Below are positions 52,904-57,270 of a DNA stretch of 57,270 nucleotides, piece after piece. The notes beneath the pieces are model-generated. The model saw nothing but the letters and a program-made list of their open reading frames with translations, ran no database searches and was not told where the DNA came from. The position numbers and the translations under genes are program-made. Each line of letters opens with the position of its first letter. Within the stretch, counting starts at the first letter, position 1. This DNA is from Candidatus Mailhella merdavium (GTDB taxonomy: Bacteria; Desulfobacterota; Desulfovibrionia; Desulfovibrionales; Desulfovibrionaceae): NCBI GenBank assembly GCA_019119045.1, contig DWXS01000091.1:1-57270 (forward strand). The letters run 5' to 3'.

Positions 52904-53088
52904 CGCCCCGTCTCCTTTTCTTAGGCCGTCGCACCAATCCCGCGCCGCAAAGACAGGGGAAAGGGAACGTCGCCTCCCTCCGGCATACCGGAAAAGCTGA
53001 AGGGTGAAAAGCAGATAAACTCCGCTTGCCCCGCATGAAAGCCAGATCTATGATTATAACTCCCCGTATTTCTCTTTACCGGACAACC

Positions 53089-53832
53089 ATGACTCCAGAA
53101 GTTTCAGAAGCCCGCGCACGTTTTCCCTCCGGACTCCTTCAACCGGAAGCTTCCTTCCGCTTCAGCGAGGATGCGCTCCATCTTGCAAACTTCGCTCTCT
53201 CTTCCCTTCGAGGGGACGAATCTCTGGCGGATCTGGGGGCAGGATGCGGTGTCATAGGCTTTGCCCTGCTGCTGGCCTGCCCCGCTCTTCGCGTGATTGG
53301 CGTGGAAAAAGAGCAGGTTCTCGTCGACGCCGCCCGCAGCAATGCAGAACGTCTTGCGCTGAACAGTTTCCGCAGCCTGTGCGGCGATGTGACCTGTAGG
53401 GAAACACTGCTTGACGCGCGTCGTATGCTGGCAGACGGCCCCTGTCCCAACGGGCCGCCCCTGTTTGAAGCCGTGGTCTGCAATCCTCCCTGGCGCGTCT
53501 CCGGAACAGGACGCCCTTCTCCCTCAACGCTGCGCCGCAAGGCTTTGGAAGCAGAACAGGGATTTCTCCCCTTTCTTTCCGCCGCTGATACGCTGCTCGC
53601 CTCGCAGGGCAGTTGTTTTCTTGCCCTCCCCGCCGACAGCCTCGCCGAGGCAATCCGAAAACTCCCGGAACGACTGCGCCCCGTCCGTCTGAAATTTGTA
53701 CATTCCTGCAGAAACGGAAAACCCTCCGCAGCCGGGCTGGCTTTGCTTGAAGCACGCAAGAACAGCCGGAGCCCCCTTGTCGTTGAAGAGCCTCTCCTGC
53801 TCCACGCTCGCGCCGATGCGCCGCAGCCATGA
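53089..53832 (+). CDS. TrmN6-like SAM-dependent methyltransferase
   Basis: A 247-residue class I methyltransferase. Motif I is DLGAGCGVIG (48-57) and the adenine-N6 signature is NPPW (132-135), as in TrmN6/YfiC enzymes that methylate A37 of tRNA-Val. The opening SGLLQPEASFRFSEDALHLA is also typical. The frame is open from 53026 and starts at 53035 or 53050 are possible; 53089 fits homologue length best. It diverges from the EndoQ-UvrD gene across about 185 bases. Confidence 0.85.
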   Translation: MTPEVSEARARFPSGLLQPEASFRFSEDALHLANFALSSLRGDESLADLGAGCGVIGFALLLACPALRVIGVEKEQVLVDAARSNAERLALNSFRSLCGDVTCRETLLDARRMLADGPCPNGPPLFEAVVCNPPWRVSGTGRPSPSTLRRKALEAEQGFLPFLSAADTLLASQGSCFLALPADSLAEAIRKLPERLRPVRLKFVHSCRNGKPSAAGLALLEARKNSRSPLVVEEPLLLHARADAPQP

Positions 53833-54156
53833 CATTCCGCTGAAAAATATTCTGATCCGGGCCGACGCTGTTATGACGTTTCACAAAAAGTCAGCCTTTG
53901 CGCTGCCTGTGCAACAACCTCCCCCATTGCCAAAAAAACAAACGCCGCACGCACGTCAGCATCCCACACATGTTCCCGACGCTTTTCCAGCGATGGAGGA
54001 TACCAAAAGAGCCCGGACAGCTCGAATGAAGCGTCCGGGGTCAGACTTGACAATTCGCAACGTTCGAAAAATGAAGTCAATCACCTTCCGAGCAGTCAGC
54101 ATATTTTCAGGATTCAGAAAAGAACACTGACCTTCCGTTACGATTTTTCCTGAACA
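53833..54156. other. Gap without a recognised gene
   Basis: About 320 bases lie between converging genes. Short open frames (for example 53871-54080 minus) lack ribosome sites and family resemblance. A weak CCGGAC/GTCCGG inverted repeat lies near 54011-54036. No clear terminator was seen for either neighbour. Confidence 0.45.
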
Positions 54157-55068
54157 TTACTGGGCCGGAACTCCCTCTCCCGCAGAGGACGCGGGATCAT
54201 CGTCGGAAAGCTCGTCGCCTGCATCTACAATACGTCCCTGCATCCAGAAGGCCATATCCACTTCATCGCCTTCTTTCGGCTCATAATTGCCGCAGATGCG
54301 CTCCGGCGCAAACATGAGAAGATTCAGCCACTTGTCATCCTTACCAAAGCTCGCGCTGAAGCAATATACCTTTTCTTCCGCGCCCTTCGGTCCGAAAATG
54401 AAATTTTCGACCTTGCCCAGAGTCATGCGGGCCTCGTACTCCGAGCAACGGGCCGCGGGCTGCAACAGATTACTGCCACGGAGCGGAATCTTGAGGGGAG
54501 GCACATCCAGCCGCCCTTTTTCGGGGTTGGCCGTCAGCCATTTTTTCGCCCATGCTTCATATACCGGGCCCTGAGTGACGGTGAGTTCGTCCAGCAGCGC
54601 GCGACGGATACCGTAACACAGCCCGGAGAGATAAAACACCTGCGTCACGCCCGGGGTCAGATCCACCTTGGCATCCCGATAGTACAGAGGATCGAAGAAC
54701 CAGATCGGCGCGCCGTCGTCATCAGGCTGGGCCAGCACTTCGCCGACCCGTCCCCTCATTCCCGTTTTGCCCTGCTTCCAGGGATAGACCTCCACCACGG
54801 TCAGCGAATTGGCAAACCCCTCCAGAAAGGGAAATACGCCCGCAGGATCAAGATGGGCATCCTTGCGCCCCGTGAAGACAACGCCGGCACGCAGCAGGGA
54901 TTCCCGGGGCCATGCCATAAGGAAGGTTTCACTGTCCCCTTCTTCAATTCGCCAGATCGGACGGGTTCCCCCCTCCGCTACAGTAGTGCCGATAACACCG
55001 GGAATCATATCGGGAGATTTCAACAGAGTGAACCACTTGTCTCCCATACTTTCAAGATGTTGACTCAT
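54157..55068 (-). CDS. Uncharacterised protein
   Basis: A 303-residue soluble protein I do not recognise. It is rich in Trp and Phe (MAWPRESLL, IWFFDPLYY, WLNLLMFAPERICG, DVDMAFWMQGRIVDA) and has an acidic, Ser/Ala-rich tail. No signal peptide, membrane helix or known catalytic motif was found. AGGGATG lies upstream of the ATG, and codon use is like that of its neighbours, so it is a real gene. It is downstream of the MFS gene on the same strand, separated by a hairpin. Confidence 0.7.
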   Translation of the reverse strand: MSQHLESMGDKWFTLLKSPDMIPGVIGTTVAEGGTRPIWRIEEGDSETFLMAWPRESLLRAGVVFTGRKDAHLDPAGVFPFLEGFANSLTVVEVYPWKQGKTGMRGRVGEVLAQPDDDGAPIWFFDPLYYRDAKVDLTPGVTQVFYLSGLCYGIRRALLDELTVTQGPVYEAWAKKWLTANPEKGRLDVPPLKIPLRGSNLLQPAARCSEYEARMTLGKVENFIFGPKGAEEKVYCFSASFGKDDKWLNLLMFAPERICGNYEPKEGDEVDMAFWMQGRIVDAGDELSDDDPASSAGEGVPAQ

Positions 55069-55089
55069 AGAGGCATCCCTTTTCTCAAA

Positions 55090-55129
55090 CGTTTAAAGGC
55101 ATTCCTGCGGCATTTCGCCGCAACATGCC
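55090..55129 (-). terminator. Hairpin between MFS and uncharacterised genes
   Basis: GGCAT/ATGCC outer arms and TGCGGC/GCCGCA inner arms (55098-55129) enclose a 5-base loop. On the minus strand TTTAAACG follows. It is a weak terminator for the MFS gene or a leader element of the downstream gene. Confidence 0.45.
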
Positions 55130-55198
55130 GTCTCTTCCTTAACACAAAGGAGGGCCGGGGTCTACGCGTCTCTTCTGTTCCGGATTATAGAAAGAGCA

Positions 55199-56695
55199 TC
55201 AGCGACTTTTCTGCTCCGTCGCGCTATCTTCCCGGAAAGATTCCTGTGCCTGCTCATTTTCCATGCCGTCTTCTTCCAGAAAAGCATCGTCGGGGATGCA
55301 ATCCACCCCCTTGCCCAGACTGCAACGCCATGAGTTTAAAATACGCAGGCTGACCAGAACCAGCCCGAGTATGTTGAAGGCCACAAAGAGCCTGAGATCA
55401 AAGGTCATTCCTGCAAGAAAAGGCTCTGCCATTTCCGGACTGGCACCATGCGATCCCAGATAACGGGTCATGGTGGCCGAAACAATGATCAGACTGATCA
55501 ACATGCCCAGCGTACGCATGGTGTTGGCCAGCCCCGAGGCTTCCGGCGTGTGTGAGGAATCCACGCTGCGTACTATGGACAAGGTGTTCGGGCCGGCGAA
55601 AAAGGCAAGTCCCATACCGATAACGCACTGTGTCAAGCCGACGAAATACAAAGAGGAATCCATATCCAACTGCGAAGACAGCAGGATACCCGCTCCGGAA
55701 AAGGCCAGACCTATGGCGGAAACAGGGTCGGGACCTATGCGGTCGCTCAGCTTGCCTGCCAGAGAGGAAAGCAGCGATTGCGCCACACTCTGAAGAGCCA
55801 CGAACGCGCCTGCTTCCAGCGGCGTAAGAAAACGCAGTTGCTGAAGATACAGCATAAAATAATAGAGAAGCCCGTTGATGGAGCCGAAATTTACCAATGC
55901 GGCGAACAGACCGAGAATCAACGAAGGATGAGCCGCAATGAAACGTACATCGACAACCGGTCTGACCACACGAGTTTCCACAAACACAAAGAGGACAAGG
56001 ACAATGCCCCCCGCGATGAGGAACCAGTGGGCAAAATCATAACGTCCGACGCAGCTTGCCCCCACGGTCAGCAATATGAACCCCAAGCCCATGATGGAAA
56101 TTCCCGGCAAGTCAAGACGTGTCGGCACGGGAACCTGACGAACGCGAACGGTGCGGAACATGGCAAACCAGGCGAGTACGCCCAGAGGGAGCAGTACGAC
56201 AAAAAGCCAGCGCCAGCCCAGTGCCGTTGCAATACCGCCTCCGACAAGCGGCCCCAGAGCAATGCCGACATATGTCGATGCGGTAAGAAGGCCCATGAGA
56301 CGCCCCTGCATACTCCGCGGAGCAATGCTGATAAGCAACGTCACCGAAGAGGTAGCAACCATGGCCGCCCCTGCCCCCTGAATGAAACGCTGAGCCCATA
56401 CCAGTTCAATATTCGGAGAAAAGGCCAGACTCAGGCACATGACCAGAAAAAGGGCAAATCCATAAAGAAATACCTTGCGCTGTCCCATGATGGCAATGAG
56501 CTGCGCCGCAACAATATTGAAAATGACCAGCGACAGAACATATACGGCACTGATCAGGCTGAGATCTCCCGCGCTTGCATGGAGAGATGTCCCTATGGAG
56601 GGAAGGCAGGCCCCCACGCCAGAGACCATAAAGGCCACCATGAAATTGCACATGGACAAGGCGATCATGGAAGATCGCAGACCAGACTCGTTCAT
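55199..56695 (-). CDS. MFS drug-efflux-type transporter (DHA2-like)
   Basis: A 498-residue inner-membrane protein with 12-14 helices. The MFS motif A region appears as AQLIAIMGQRKVFLYG, motif C-like as SVTLLISIAPRSMQGRLMG / STYVGIALGPLVGGGIA, and the central LSDRIGPDP loop repeats motif A. The C-terminal ~45 residues are a charged cytoplasmic tail. This fits DHA2-type multidrug/proton antiporters; the substrate is unknown. GAGGG lies 4 bases before the ATG. Confidence 0.92.
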   Translation of the reverse strand: MNESGLRSSMIALSMCNFMVAFMVSGVGACLPSIGTSLHASAGDLSLISAVYVLSLVIFNIVAAQLIAIMGQRKVFLYGFALFLVMCLSLAFSPNIELVWAQRFIQGAGAAMVATSSVTLLISIAPRSMQGRLMGLLTASTYVGIALGPLVGGGIATALGWRWLFVVLLPLGVLAWFAMFRTVRVRQVPVPTRLDLPGISIMGLGFILLTVGASCVGRYDFAHWFLIAGGIVLVLFVFVETRVVRPVVDVRFIAAHPSLILGLFAALVNFGSINGLLYYFMLYLQQLRFLTPLEAGAFVALQSVAQSLLSSLAGKLSDRIGPDPVSAIGLAFSGAGILLSSQLDMDSSLYFVGLTQCVIGMGLAFFAGPNTLSIVRSVDSSHTPEASGLANTMRTLGMLISLIIVSATMTRYLGSHGASPEMAEPFLAGMTFDLRLFVAFNILGLVLVSLRILNSWRCSLGKGVDCIPDDAFLEEDGMENEQAQESFREDSATEQKSR

Positions 56696-56803
56696 ATAAC
56701 CCTCAAAAATTTTTTATAAACTGAAGTTGAGGCGGCACCATATGACCATCCCGCCCCGGAGTCAAATCCTCTTTTCGGAGAGCCGACACTACGCAACATA
56801 CTG

Positions 56804-56831
56804 TATATAAATACTATTTTATCCATGTAAA
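56804..56831 (-). promoter_or_regulatory. Candidate promoter of the MFS gene
   Basis: On the minus strand, TTTACA (56831-56826), a 16-base spacer and TATATA (56809-56804), about 110 bases before the MFS start. The rest of the 308-base gap (56696-57003) shows only a bulged inverted repeat near 56947-56973 (AGAGG..GCC/GGC..CCTCT) after the dehydratase stop. Confidence 0.45.
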
Positions 56832-57003
56832 ACATATGACACTTACTCGTGAACCTGGGCGATATCGCGTTCTGCCCTGTTGCGCGCCCAAACGGGCAAG
56901 CGTGAAAATACGTTTTTCCAAAAAAAATCCCTCTGCTTTAAACTATGAGAGGACGCCCCTGTAAGGCACCCTCTATATTTCAGACAAGAAGATAAGGCAG
57001 TTT

Positions 57004-57270
57004 TCAGCGTATCATTTTCAGAAATGCCTCAATGTGTACCTTAAGTTGTTCCGTATCCGCAGGGGAATAGTCCGTGACGACTTGCAGGAACGGCAGATTC
57101 AGTTCTTCCCGCACAAACTTTTTGAGGGAGAAAGATTCCACATCATAGGTCTGACAGTCCTGCCAGGTCAGATCAACAACGGCATGGGCAGAAAAATCCT
57201 TAACCAAGTGCCGCAAAATAGAAAAGTATTGCATAAAAACTACTATTGTGAGAAGCTGCATTGAAGAATT
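57004..57270 (-). CDS. 2-hydroxyacyl-CoA dehydratase subunit, C-terminal end only
   Basis: The last 88 codons of a gene that enters from the right edge; the frame stays open to 57270, so the in-frame ATG at 57261 is internal. The segment VVDLTWQDCQTYDVESFSLK, then LPFLQVVTDYSPADTEQLKVHIEAFLKMI, matches the C-terminus of HgdB/FldB/BadD-like subunits. These carry a [4Fe-4S] cluster and dehydrate 2-hydroxyacyl-CoA or reduce aromatic acyl-CoA. The Cys in WQDCQ sits where these proteins have a conserved cluster-side Cys. The activase and partner subunit would lie outside the window. Confidence 0.8.
   Translation of the reverse strand, partial: NSSMQLLTIVVFMQYFSILRHLVKDFSAHAVVDLTWQDCQTYDVESFSLKKFVREELNLPFLQVVTDYSPADTEQLKVHIEAFLKMIR

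Overview
This window looks like chromosomal DNA from a Gram-negative, probably anaerobic deltaproteobacterium of the Desulfovibrio/Bilophila/Mailhella type. That is an inference from content: a Desulfovibrio-style outer-membrane porin, a small 2x[4Fe-4S] ferredoxin, a short CstA, a YkgJ-type cysteine-cluster protein, glycine-cleavage H protein with its own dihydrolipoamide dehydrogenase, and the end of a 2-hydroxyacyl-CoA dehydratase subunit. DNA is moderately GC-rich with many long antisense open frames. No rRNA, tRNA, insertion sequence, phage gene or CRISPR array was recognised.

Layout: 1-2.3 kb holds groES-groEL (minus) between terminators. 2.5-9.4 kb (plus) holds a CBS protein, a membrane protein, a YgjP-type metallopeptidase, CstA and the HrpB helicase. 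9.7-13.5 kb (minus) is a binding-protein ABC importer (receptor, ATPase, fused permease). 13.5-15.1 kb is mostly non-coding and full of inverted repeats around one small CxxC protein. 15.1-17.1 kb (minus) is lpd-gcvH. 17.4-21.6 kb holds a CBS protein and a minus-strand set: orphan TRAP receptor, arylsulfotransferase-like protein, glutaredoxin-like fusion. A divergent TetR gene starts a plus-strand run (21.8-26.6 kb): a GNAT-TraB fusion, a second GNAT-like protein and a radical SAM protein.

26.9-29.3 kb (minus) has a TIGR04076 protein, tmk and a YhaM-like HD exonuclease. 29.6-32.5 kb (plus) has surE, class II aldolase and GAPDH. 33-37 kb (minus) has a ZIP transporter, a FadL-like protein, a YfiH-type enzyme and 5-formyl-THF cyclo-ligase. 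37.2-46.7 kb (plus) is housekeeping: metallophosphoesterase, RNase E/G with a very long disordered N-terminus, threonine synthase, ferredoxin, cysteine-cluster protein, a hypothetical, a TPR protein and a PP-loop/NFACT-R tRNA-thiolation-like enzyme. 46.8-57.3 kb (mostly minus) has a porin, a PilZ protein, an EndoQ-UvrD fusion, a TrmN6-like methyltransferase (plus), an unknown protein, an MFS transporter and the truncated dehydratase subunit.

Most worth following up: (1) the GNAT-TraB / GNAT / radical SAM operon; (2) the structured region at 13977-14186, where alternative hairpins can hide or expose the ribosome binding site of a small CxxC protein; (3) the EndoQ-UvrD fusion; (4) the arylsulfotransferase set with its glutaredoxin/degenerate radical-SAM-like partner. 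All functional statements rest on reading motifs by eye; no database search was run.
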